Source: Sedimenticola sp.
GTDB lineage: Bacteria; Pseudomonadota; Gammaproteobacteria; Chromatiales; Chromatiaceae
Assembly: GCA_030590525.1 (NCBI GenBank)
Contig: JAUUYI010000033.1
Location: 1 to 11,647 of the forward strand
Reading direction: 5' to 3'
Length of the DNA stretch: 11,647 nt
In this document: one piece after another, positions 1-5,906 of the stretch
Numbering within the stretch: the stretch's first letter is position 1
Layout: each line of letters begins with the position of its first letter
Position numbers and translations under genes: made by a program
Notes under the pieces: model-generated
Seen by the model: the letters and a program-made list of their open reading frames with translations, nothing else
What the model was told of the DNA's origin: nothing
Database searches by the model: none

Positions 1-1
1 A

Positions 2-925
2 CGGTTATTGGCATGGCATACCATATTTATGGTGATGACTACCCTGGTGGTGGCGCGGGGAGTGCGATCCGGATTGGAGCAAGCGGTAAAAGTGATGATG
101 CCGGCACTGTTCTTCCTGCTGCTGCTGTTGACTGCCTATGTCCTGACTATCGGGGGGTACGAGAAGAGTTTTCGATTTCTATTCCACCTGGATTTCAGTG
201 CTCTCAATCGAGGGGGGATACTGGCTGCGATGGGTCATGCCTTCTTTACCCTTAGCCTGGGGGTGGGTGCGATCATGATGTATGGCTCCTATCTTCCCAG
301 TGGGATCTCCATCGCCAAAGCAGCCCTGGTGGTGGCGCTGATGGACACGCTGGTGGCACTGCTTGCCGGGCTGGCGATTTTTTCGATCGTATTCGCCAAT
401 GGGTTGCAGGTGGGAGCCGGGCCGGGCCTCATCTTCCAGACGCTGCCGATCGCCTTCGGGCAGATGCCGGGCGGGCTCTTTTTCGGTACACTCTTCTTTG
501 TGCTGCTGGTGCTGGCGGCCTGGACTTCTGCTATCTCGCTGGTCGAGCCGGCGGTGGCCTGGCTGGTGGAGAATCGCAGTCTGCTGCGGGTTCGGGCAGC
601 CGTGGTGGTCGGGGGAGTCGCCTGGTTGCTGGGGATAGCCACGATAATGTCCTTCAGTGACTGGGCCTTCCGGTTCAGGTTTGCTGGCGAGTACAGAAAC
701 AACGGTGTGTTCGATCTCCTGGATATTCTCACTTCGGGGATCCTGTTGCCGCTCGGGGGGCTCGCCATCGCCTTGTTCGCCGGCTGGGCCATGTCCAGGA
801 AATCGGTGCAGGAGGAGCTCGGCGGCAGGGGCGGTGTGCCGTTCTGGTTGTGGTATCTTGCTATACGTTATCTGGTGCCGCTGGCTCTCTCTCTGGTGTT
901 TCTTCAAGCCGTAGGGATAATCTGA
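2..925 (+). CDS. Sodium-dependent NSS (SNF) family transporter, C-terminal part
   Basis: This is a secondary transporter of the neurotransmitter:sodium symporter family, which couples Na+ entry to uptake of amino acids or similar small solutes across the inner membrane. The frame is open from the window edge, so the first roughly 140 residues are missing; 307 residues remain of a usual 440-460. About eight hydrophobic helices are visible. One carries FFTLSLGVGAI, matching the unwound substrate/Na+-binding helix TM6 of LeuT (FFTLSLGFGAI), with Val where LeuT has Phe259. A later AAWTSAISLVEP segment matches TM8, retaining the Thr-Ser pair that contacts Na2 in LeuT. Counting back from the last helix suggests an 11-helix architecture, common in bacterial members. 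The substrate cannot be told. The TTG at position 8 is an internal codon, not a start. No T-run terminator is visible after the stop. Confidence 0.9.
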   Translation, partial: RLLAWHTIFMVMTTLVVARGVRSGLEQAVKVMMPALFFLLLLLTAYVLTIGGYEKSFRFLFHLDFSALNRGGILAAMGHAFFTLSLGVGAIMMYGSYLPSGISIAKAALVVALMDTLVALLAGLAIFSIVFANGLQVGAGPGLIFQTLPIAFGQMPGGLFFGTLFFVLLVLAAWTSAISLVEPAVAWLVENRSLLRVRAAVVVGGVAWLLGIATIMSFSDWAFRFRFAGEYRNNGVFDLLDILTSGILLPLGGLAIALFAGWAMSRKSVQEELGGRGGVPFWLWYLAIRYLVPLALSLVFLQAVGII

Positions 926-985
926 GCCCCTGGGGATCGCCCTGGGTAAATCATAAACCTGACTCATTTATCGGATGATCTACTG

Positions 986-1423
986 TTGCCAGTCGTAAAA
1001 AAAAGCGCGCTCGTTTCTCACTCTGCGGCCCAGATGTTTGAGCTGATAAACGATGTTGAATCCTACCCGGAGTTTCTGCCCTGGTGCCGTTCGACCCGCT
1101 TGTTGTCCCGCAGCGAGACAGAGTTGTGCGGGGAGTTGGAAGTAGTTCGAGTCGGTATCAGGCAGAAATTTTCTACCTGCAATACGCTGCACCCCTTTGA
1201 ACGTATCGATATCCGGCTGAAGGATGGGCCGTTCAAGCAGTTGCAGGGGCACTGGCGTTTCACGGCTTTGCGGGAGGATGCCTGCAAGGTGCAGCTGGAA
1301 CTGGAGTTCGAGTTTTCGGGGCGGCTGATCAATTCTGCGTTTGGCCGGGTATTCAGTCAGATCGCCAACTCCCTGGTGGATGCGTTCTGCCGGCGGGCGG
1401 ATGAGGTGTACCGTGACCAATGA
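986..1423 (+). CDS. ratA: RatA/PasT, START-like (polyketide cyclase/COQ10) family protein
   Basis: This 145-residue protein aligns along its full length with E. coli RatA (PasT). It shares the N-terminal SALVxxSAxQMxxLxNDVxSYPxFLPxC pattern, the DGPFKxLxGxWxF motif in the middle and the FEFxxxLxxxAFGRVF stretch near the C-terminus. The family has a START-like fold with a hydrophobic cavity. E. coli RatA has been reported to block 70S ribosome association, and related COQ10 proteins bind quinone precursors. The start is TTG at 986; no in-frame ATG lies nearby and the length then matches the family. Only a weak GGAT at 973-976 could serve as ribosome binding site. Its 3' end overlaps rnfH by 11 nt, the conserved gene pair in gammaproteobacteria. 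Toxicity here is not implied by the sequence. Confidence 0.93.
   Translation: MPVVKKSALVSHSAAQMFELINDVESYPEFLPWCRSTRLLSRSETELCGELEVVRVGIRQKFSTCNTLHPFERIDIRLKDGPFKQLQGHWRFTALREDACKVQLELEFEFSGRLINSAFGRVFSQIANSLVDAFCRRADEVYRDQ
1403..1406 (+). promoter_or_regulatory. Ribosome binding site that decides the rnfH start
   Basis: GAGG sits 6 nt before the GTG at 1413, inside the end of ratA. This favours GTG 1413 over the in-frame ATG at 1401 and over the more distal start at 1341. Confidence 0.6.
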
Positions 1424-1724
1424 GACCTTTGAAGTGGAGGTGGCCTACGCCACTCCGGAAGAGCAGGTGATCCTGCCTCTGCAAGTGGGGCAGGGGACTA
1501 CCCTGATCGAGGCGATCGAGCGCTCAGGTATTCTGGAACAGTTTTCAGAGATCGATAGCGATAAGGTCAAGGTGGGAATCTTTGGTAAGGCGGCGAAGAA
1601 GGATGTTCCCCTGGCTCCCGGAGATCGGGTGGAAATCTACCGCCCACTGATCGCAGATCCTAAGGAGGCCCGCAAGAAAAGGGCGGCTGAGGGCAAGCAG
1701 ATGAAGAAGGGAGGAGGGGGGTGA
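1413..1724 (+). CDS. rnfH: RnfH family protein (UPF0125), ubiquitin-like fold
   Basis: This small protein of 103 residues belongs to the RnfH/RatB family, which has a beta-grasp, ubiquitin-like fold and no firmly established biochemical role. It is recognised by VEVAYATPEEQ near the N-terminus, a KVGIFGKAAKKD segment and the hallmark GDRVEIYRPLIADPKEARKKRA near the C-terminus. The last 15 residues are strongly basic and Gly-rich. GTG at 1413 gives an N-terminus (MTNETFEVEVAYATPE) of nearly the same length as E. coli RnfH and has a GAGG in front. An ATG at 1401 would add four residues. It overlaps the end of ratA, so translation of the two is probably coupled. It runs convergently into bamE with only 19 nt between stops. 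Confidence 0.92.
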   Translation: MTNETFEVEVAYATPEEQVILPLQVGQGTTLIEAIERSGILEQFSEIDSDKVKVGIFGKAAKKDVPLAPGDRVEIYRPLIADPKEARKKRAAEGKQMKKGGGG

Positions 1725-1743
1725 ACGACATCCGGAGAGGCCC

Positions 1744-2238
1744 TTATTCGTCATCGGTGGGTAGAGGCCAGAAGAACTCTCGTAGCTTTCTGGCAAAGCT
1801 CTTCCTGCGTGACTTGAAATCGGGTACCTCGACCACCGACTGTTCGCTGATCATCACCGTCTCACTCGATGACTGCGGCCGCAGATCCCCCTCCATCCTT
1901 ACCAGCCGGTCATCATCGAAATAAAGAGCGACCCAGTGCTCCGTCCGGTCTTTGCGCTCTTTCTTCATGGTGTAGACATAGTCCCAGCGATTTTGATTGA
2001 AGGGATCTACCAGCAGTGATGTGCCCATGACGTACTGCACCTGGTTGCTGGACATGCCCGGCTGCAGCATGTCTATCACCTCCTGCTTCAGGACGGTTCC
2101 CTGCTGCACGGGAGGTTGGTACAGGAGTGGCAGCCTGTTCAGGATGCTGGAGCGCTTGCTGCCGATTTCCTCCACGGATGTGCAGGCCGAGAGGAGCAGA
2201 CTTGCGCCGCACAGGCAGGAAATGAGAAGCTTTCGCAT
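1744..2238 (-). CDS. bamE: BamE (SmpA/OmlA) outer-membrane assembly lipoprotein
   Basis: BamE is an accessory lipoprotein of the BAM complex, which inserts beta-barrel proteins into the outer membrane. The 164-residue product begins with a lipoprotein signal: MRK, a hydrophobic stretch and the lipobox L-S-A-C with the lipidated Cys at residue 19. Then comes a SmpA/OmlA domain at roughly 39-117, including YQPPVQQGTVL, the LQPGMSSNQVQYVMGTSLLVDPF segment and WDYVYTMK...VALYFDDDRLVRMEGDL. E. coli BamE has 113 residues; the extra length is mostly a C-terminal tail of about 45 residues, acidic then basic, ending FFWPLPTDDE. GAGGA about 12 nt upstream of the ATG is a moderate ribosome binding site. 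It is divergent from fur, a common gammaproteobacterial arrangement. Confidence 0.95.
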   Translation of the reverse strand: MRKLLISCLCGASLLLSACTSVEEIGSKRSSILNRLPLLYQPPVQQGTVLKQEVIDMLQPGMSSNQVQYVMGTSLLVDPFNQNRWDYVYTMKKERKDRTEHWVALYFDDDRLVRMEGDLRPQSSSETVMISEQSVVEVPDFKSRRKSFARKLREFFWPLPTDDE

Positions 2239-2325
2239 GCGCTGGATTTTTCCTCAGGTGCCAAGGTTGATACAGTTTAAATGATACCCGATTAGCCACT
2301 TTAATACATCCAGGGGACAAACGAT
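2239..2325. promoter_or_regulatory. Divergent bamE/fur promoter region
   Basis: This 87-bp gap must hold the promoters for bamE (minus) and fur (plus). Visible signals are two direct copies of TGATAC (2268-2273 and 2282-2287) around a TTTAAA core, giving GATACAGTTTAAATGATAC at 2269-2287. TTTAAT at 2300-2305 could be a -10 for fur, and TATCAT read on the minus strand a -10 for bamE. AGGGGA at 2312-2317, 8 nt before the TTG of fur, is its likely ribosome binding site. No good match to the classical Fur box is seen, so autoregulation is not shown. Confidence 0.4.
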
Positions 2326-2754
2326 TTGGAAGATCAAGAGATAAGAAAGGCGGGTCTCAAAGTGACCGCGCCCAGATTGAAAATACTGGAATTGCTGGAG
2401 AAGTGTGGAGAACGTCATGTCAGTGCCGAGGAGGTCTATCGTCTGCTATTGGCGGATGGTGAGGAGATCGGGCTGGCCACTGTCTACCGGGTGCTTACTC
2501 AGTTCGAGGCGGCAGGTCTTGTGGAGCGACACAAGTTCGAGGATGGCTATTCAGTATTTGAACTCAACCGGGGTGAACACCATGACCACATAGTCTGTGT
2601 TACCTGTGGCAAGGTGGAGGAGTTTTTAGATGAGACCATCGAGCAGCGACAGCGGGAGATTGCGGCTGAAAGGGGTTACGAGATCGGCGATCATAGCCTG
2701 ATTATCTATGGACGCTGCAGGGATTCGGAATGCCCGAATCGCAGTAAGAAGTGA
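2326..2754 (+). CDS. fur: Ferric uptake regulator Fur
   Basis: Fur is a dimeric metal-dependent repressor that binds Fe2+ and shuts off iron-acquisition genes. The 142-residue product aligns with E. coli Fur with a constant offset of two residues. Residues 1-80 are the winged-helix DNA-binding domain (KAGLKVTAPRLKIL, EEIGLATVYRVLTQFEAAGLV). The rest is the dimerisation and metal domain. All expected metal ligands are present: His31, Glu79, His86, Asp87, His88, Glu106 and His123, plus the Cys91/Cys94 pair; the second pair Cys131/Cys136 is also kept. The start is TTG at 2326, with AGGGGA 8 nt upstream and no in-frame ATG nearby. The His-rich tail of enteric Fur is replaced by a short NRSKK end. 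It is divergent from bamE and convergent with recN, with a 23-nt gap that lacks a clear terminator. Confidence 0.97.
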   Translation: MEDQEIRKAGLKVTAPRLKILELLEKCGERHVSAEEVYRLLLADGEEIGLATVYRVLTQFEAAGLVERHKFEDGYSVFELNRGEHHDHIVCVTCGKVEEFLDETIEQRQREIAAERGYEIGDHSLIIYGRCRDSECPNRSKK

Positions 2755-2777
2755 GAAGAAATCAGGGGTGTGGGTGG

Positions 2778-4475
2778 CTAAATCTCCTGGCGCAGGTGCT
2801 CAGGCGGCCCGTTGGAGAGTTCCAGCATCTCGCGGGCGTGGTTCAAGGTTGAGGAGGTGATCTTTACCCCTCCCAGCATGCGGGCGATCTCCTGGACCCG
2901 CTGCCGCTCGTCCAGCTCGTAGATGCCGGTCTCGACCCGCTTCCCATCCGATTCCTTGCTGATCAATAGGTGGTGATGTCCCTGGGACGCCACTTGGGGC
3001 AGGTGGGTGACACAGAGTACCTGTCTCTCCTCGCCCAGGTGCCGCAACAGGCGACCGACGATCTCTGCGATACCGCCGCCGATGCCGACATCCACTTCGT
3101 CGAAGATAAGGGTGGGGACGCGGCCACAGTTGATGGTGGCAACCTGTATTGCTAGGCTGATGCGCGACAGTTCTCCGCCGGAGGCGACTTTCGCCAGTGG
3201 GCGTAACGGCTGGCCCGGGTTGGCGCTCACCAAAAACTCTACCCGTTCCAGTCCGTTGGCAGATGCGTCGCCACTCTCCAGGGGGTCCAGCCGGATCGCC
3301 ACGCTTCCATCCGGCATGCCCAGGGTGTGGATGCCGGTGCTGACCTCCCGGCCGAGCCGGGTGGCAGCCTGCCGGCGTTTTTTGCTCAACCGTGCGGCCT
3401 GTGTCTGGTACTGCTGCTTCAATGCGCTGGTGCGCTGTTCCAGTTCTGCCAGCTGCAGATCGGCGTTGTTGAGTTGCTGCAACTCCTGCTTCAGTGCTGC
3501 CAGATGGGGGCTCAGTTCTTCTGCCCGACAGCGATATTTGCGGGCCAGATCGTGGATCACCCCGAGCCGTTGCTCTACCTGCTCCAGCCGCTTCGGATTG
3601 AGTTCAATCGTCTCGCTGTACTGGCGCAGGGCCATGACGGCTTCACCGACCTGTATCTCGGCGCTCTCCAGCATCTCCTGACATTCAGTTAGTGAAGGTT
3701 CAATATTAACTATACCCTGTAACTCACTATTGCATCTGGATAAAACAATCTGTGCAGACCCCTCGTCATCATACAGTGATGCCAGGAGCAGGCCACACTT
3801 CTGCTGTAACTCGCCGGCATTACTGAGCCGACGCAGATCCTGTTCAAGCGACTGTAGTTCGCCTTCGGCCAGTTCCAGCCGGGTCAGCTCCTCGATCTGG
3901 TACTGCAGCAGTTCAATCCGTTCTATCCGCTCCTGAGCGTTGTTGCGGGTCTCGGCCAGTTGCCGTGCCAGCTGTTGCCACCCATGATGCAGCCGGGCCA
4001 CCTGTGCGCACAGTTCGGAACTCCCGGCATAGGCGTCCAGCAGTTCCCGCTGCTGCTCCCGGCGCAGCAGTGACTGATGGGCGTGCTGGCCATGAATATC
4101 CACCAGCAGTTGCCCCAGTTCGTGGAGTGAACGGGCCGGGACCGGTGAGCCGTTGATGAAGCCACGGGAGCTGCTGTCCCGCACCAGGACCCGGCGCAGG
4201 ATACACTCATCTCCCTCATCGAGGCTGTTCGATTCCAGCCAGTGGCGGACCTGGGGGCACTGCCTCAGATCGAACAGGGCGCTGATCTCAGCCCGCTTCG
4301 TATCCGCCCGGATCAGGGCATTGTCAGCCCGATCTCCCAGGATCAGCCCGAGGGCATCGATCAGGATCGACTTGCCAGCGCCGGTCTCGCCGCTGAGTAC
4401 GGTCATACCCGACTGGAAGTCACTCTCCAGATTGGTGACGATGGCCAGATTCCTGACCTGTATGCGTATCAGCAT
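2778..4475 (-). CDS. recN: DNA repair protein RecN
   Basis: RecN is a cytoplasmic SMC-like ATPase that acts early in RecA-dependent double-strand break repair, holding DNA ends or sister chromatids together. The 565-residue product has the expected split ABC head: Walker A GETGAGKS at 29-36, a long helical coiled-coil region at roughly 155-370, signature SGGELSR at 432-438, Walker B TLIFDEVD at 455-462 and the H-loop VTHLPQVA from 489. Length is normal. It lies 58 bp downstream of nadK on the same strand, so the two may be cotranscribed. Those 58 bp contain no CTGT-N8-ACAG LexA box and no strong ribosome binding site. The SOS induction known for E. coli recN is therefore not evident here, although a more distant operator in front of nadK was not excluded. 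Confidence 0.97.
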   Translation of the reverse strand: MLIRIQVRNLAIVTNLESDFQSGMTVLSGETGAGKSILIDALGLILGDRADNALIRADTKRAEISALFDLRQCPQVRHWLESNSLDEGDECILRRVLVRDSSSRGFINGSPVPARSLHELGQLLVDIHGQHAHQSLLRREQQRELLDAYAGSSELCAQVARLHHGWQQLARQLAETRNNAQERIERIELLQYQIEELTRLELAEGELQSLEQDLRRLSNAGELQQKCGLLLASLYDDEGSAQIVLSRCNSELQGIVNIEPSLTECQEMLESAEIQVGEAVMALRQYSETIELNPKRLEQVEQRLGVIHDLARKYRCRAEELSPHLAALKQELQQLNNADLQLAELEQRTSALKQQYQTQAARLSKKRRQAATRLGREVSTGIHTLGMPDGSVAIRLDPLESGDASANGLERVEFLVSANPGQPLRPLAKVASGGELSRISLAIQVATINCGRVPTLIFDEVDVGIGGGIAEIVGRLLRHLGEERQVLCVTHLPQVASQGHHHLLISKESDGKRVETGIYELDERQRVQEIARMLGGVKITSSTLNHAREMLELSNGPPEHLRQEI

Positions 4476-4533
4476 GGGTTCATTTCGTGGTCGCCGTCGC
4501 TTGCCGAGGTCAAGTGCCGCCCGCTGCCATGGG

Positions 4534-5430
4534 TCACCGGGACTGCTTGCGTGGGGAGTTCTCCCCCCACCCCAGCTTTGCCCGCAGCATCTCGAAGTGG
4601 TCGTGGCCGCTGGGATGGATCAAGCGTACCTGATGATCGTATTTCTCAATTCGGATCCGGTTCTCGCTGAGCGAGAGACAGGTCTGACCGTCACAGGTTA
4701 CCCGTACATGACTCAGTTCGATATGATCGCACACACAAATTTCGATGGTACTCTCTCCGCTGACGACGATCGGACGGTTGCTGAGCCGATGAGGGCAGAT
4801 AGGGACCAGCAGGGTGGCATCCAGACCGGGGTGAAGCAAGGGACCTCCGCCGGAGAGGGCGTAGGCAGTGGAGCCCGTGGGTGTGGAAATGATCAGCCCG
4901 TCCGAGCGTTGGGTGTCTACGAAGGTGCCGTTGATATAAGTCTCGAACTCGATCATCCGGGCGCTGTTCCATTTGTGCACCACCACATCATTGAGGGCGG
5001 TTGCCATCTGACCGTTGATATGGGCGACCAGCAGTGAGCGCTGCTCCTCCTCATAGTGGCCGGAGAAGATATCCTCCAGTGTGGCAAGCATGGAGTTCGG
5101 GGAGACGTCGACCAGAAAGCCGAGGCGACCCAGATTGATCCCCAGCAGGGGTACATCGTATTCCGCCAGGCTGCGGGCCGTTCGCAACAGGGTTCCGTCC
5201 CCTCCCACAACGATCGCCAGGTCGCAGTGACCCCCGATCTCTTCCAAGGCGGCGATCTGCAGCGCCTGTTCCGGTGGGTACCCGTGGCTGTTCTCCTCCA
5301 GTAATACGTGGTGTCCCCGCTCGATCAGGAATCGGCCCAGTTGGGCAATCGTCTCCCGGGGTGCGGCATCCCCGTGCTTCCCGAGCAGGGCGATAGTTTC
5401 GAAGGGTTGCGGCATCTGGGTTTCCAGCAT
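4534..5430 (-). CDS. nadK: NAD kinase
   Basis: NadK phosphorylates NAD+ to NADP+ in the cytoplasm using ATP (or polyphosphate in some bacteria). The 298-residue product has the family hallmarks in order: VVGGDGTLL with the catalytic Asp at 78, LGINLGRLGFL at 96-106, ALNDVVVHK at 145-153 (the usual Asn-Glu/Asp pair) and RSDGLIISTPTGSTAY at 175-190. It ends with LIHP...F..LRAKLGW, as in the E. coli enzyme. The start is uncertain. ATG at 5430 gives MLETQMPQPF but has no visible ribosome binding site. A second in-frame ATG at 5415 (MPQPFETIALLG) has a weak GGAA upstream and fits the usual N-terminal length. It is divergent from hrcA across a repeat-rich gap and precedes recN. Confidence 0.96.
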   Translation of the reverse strand: MLETQMPQPFETIALLGKHGDAAPRETIAQLGRFLIERGHHVLLEENSHGYPPEQALQIAALEEIGGHCDLAIVVGGDGTLLRTARSLAEYDVPLLGINLGRLGFLVDVSPNSMLATLEDIFSGHYEEEQRSLLVAHINGQMATALNDVVVHKWNSARMIEFETYINGTFVDTQRSDGLIISTPTGSTAYALSGGGPLLHPGLDATLLVPICPHRLSNRPIVVSGESTIEICVCDHIELSHVRVTCDGQTCLSLSENRIRIEKYDHQVRLIHPSGHDHFEMLRAKLGWGENSPRKQSR

Positions 5431-5517
5431 TAATGATTGGGTTGGGGCTGCTGAGTGGAACTTAACATGCGGACAGGAAGTCGGCCAACCGTGGCAACCC
5501 TCAATCCCCTGGTGTTA

Positions 5518-5539
5518 AAGTAACTCTTAAGTAACTCTT
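5518..5539. repeat. Perfect tandem 11-mer
   Basis: AAGTAACTCTT occurs twice with no gap (5518-5528, 5529-5539), directly before the left copy of the longer direct repeat. On the minus strand it lies about 90-110 bp upstream of nadK, where it could be an operator or simple replication slippage. Confidence 0.75.
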
Positions 5540-5575
5540 GAATAACATAATCGTAACTGATTGATTTTGTTATTC
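5538..5575 (+). repeat. Direct repeat, left copy (with internal palindrome)
   Basis: This 38-bp unit matches 5681-5719 at about 36 of 39 aligned positions (one indel, two substitutions). Its ends form an 8-bp inverted repeat, GAATAACA (5540-5547) and TGTTATTC (5568-5575), with 20 bp between, giving it the look of a regulator-binding site. Confidence 0.7.
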
Positions 5576-5583
5576 TCTGAATC

Positions 5584-5673
5584 ATAGGATGGGCAAAGCG
5601 AAGCGTGCCCATCAAAAGCCGCGCTGCCTACATCGGTGATGGGCACGGCGCTTCGCACCTTTGCCCATTCTAC
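5584..5673. repeat. REP-like palindromic pair (BIME-like)
   Basis: Two hairpins face each other. The first is ATAG followed by GATGGGCA (5588-5595), a 10-nt loop and TGCCCATC (5606-5613). The second, inverted, is GATGGGCA (5638-5645), a loop, TGCCCATT (5662-5669) and CTAC, which reads GTAG on the other strand. A GTAG-type tetranucleotide at the foot of a hairpin, arranged in inverted pairs, is how REP sequences mobilised by RAYT (TnpA-REP) proteins are organised. Assignment to that class is inference; no RAYT gene is in the window. A related pair lies at 11535-11612. Confidence 0.65.
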
Positions 5674-5680
5674 ATAAATT

Positions 5681-5719
5681 TTGAATAACATTAATCGTAA
5701 CTGCTTGATTTTATTATTC
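5681..5719 (+). repeat. Direct repeat, right copy
   Basis: This is the second copy of the 5538-5575 unit, on the other side of the REP-like pair. GAATAACA (5683-5690) is intact, but the partner arm reads TATTATTC, so its inner palindrome has one mismatch. It lies about 38 bp upstream of CIRCE. Confidence 0.7.
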
Positions 5720-5756
5720 CTCAAGTTTCGAAATTCAATGCGATTGCTTCACGCCA

Positions 5757-5783
5757 TTAGCACTCTTTGTTTGCGAGTGCTAA
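5757..5783. promoter_or_regulatory. CIRCE operator (HrcA binding site)
   Basis: The sequence is TTAGCACTC, 9 bp, GAGTGCTAA, an exact match to the CIRCE consensus with the usual 9-bp spacer. HrcA binds this palindrome and represses transcription; heat inactivates HrcA, in part by drawing GroE away from it. It lies 123 bp before the hrcA start, so hrcA is probably autoregulated. It is the only CIRCE seen in the window; none precedes grpE, dnaK or dnaJ. Confidence 0.97.
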
Positions 5784-5892
5784 TATTCCGTGATCTCATC
5801 GGGCCCCTCGGCGAGTTTAATCGGCTGCTTGCAAAAGTCACATAATAAAGACTAAAAATAGTTTATAGCTATATGATATTTCGTGTTATTAC

Positions 5893-5896
5893 GGAG
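5893..5896 (+). promoter_or_regulatory. Ribosome binding site that decides the hrcA start
   Basis: GGAG (within ACGGAG, 5891-5896) lies 10 nt before GTG 5907. It is too close to the in-frame TTG at 5898 and lies downstream of the GTG at 5883, so it supports 5907. Confidence 0.6.
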
Positions 5897-5906
5897 ATTG
5901 ATCGCG

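Larger units (their letters stand above)
5431..5906. other. Repeat-rich nadK-hrcA intergenic region
   Basis: This gene-free stretch separates the divergent nadK and hrcA genes and is clearly richer in AT than the coding DNA. It holds a tandem 11-mer (5518-5539), two near-identical direct repeats (5538-5575, 5681-5719), a REP-like palindromic pair between them (5584-5673) and the CIRCE operator (5757-5783). A possible sigma-70 promoter for hrcA is TTGCGA (5771-5776), a 17-bp spacer and TCTCAT (5794-5799), overlapping CIRCE. A second possibility is TTGCAA (5829-5834) with TAAAAA (5853-5858). Neither is strong. No convincing ORF or tRNA is seen. Confidence 0.6.

Noticed and set aside
1..925. NSS transporter as a pseudogene or short variant
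   Set aside because: The frame is open to the window edge and intact to its stop, so the missing N-terminus is explained by the window boundary.
179..967. A 262-codon minus-strand frame opposite the NSS transporter
   Set aside because: The translation is Pro/Arg/His/Gln-rich and featureless, while the plus strand encodes clear membrane helices.
4153..5037. A 294-codon open frame on the plus strand opposite recN and nadK
   Set aside because: It crosses the ends of two strongly conserved minus-strand genes and its translation has no recognisable domain; it is an antisense shadow.
5518..5725. CRISPR array
   Set aside because: There are only two copies of the direct repeat, with a palindromic element between them rather than spacers of constant size, and no cas genes.
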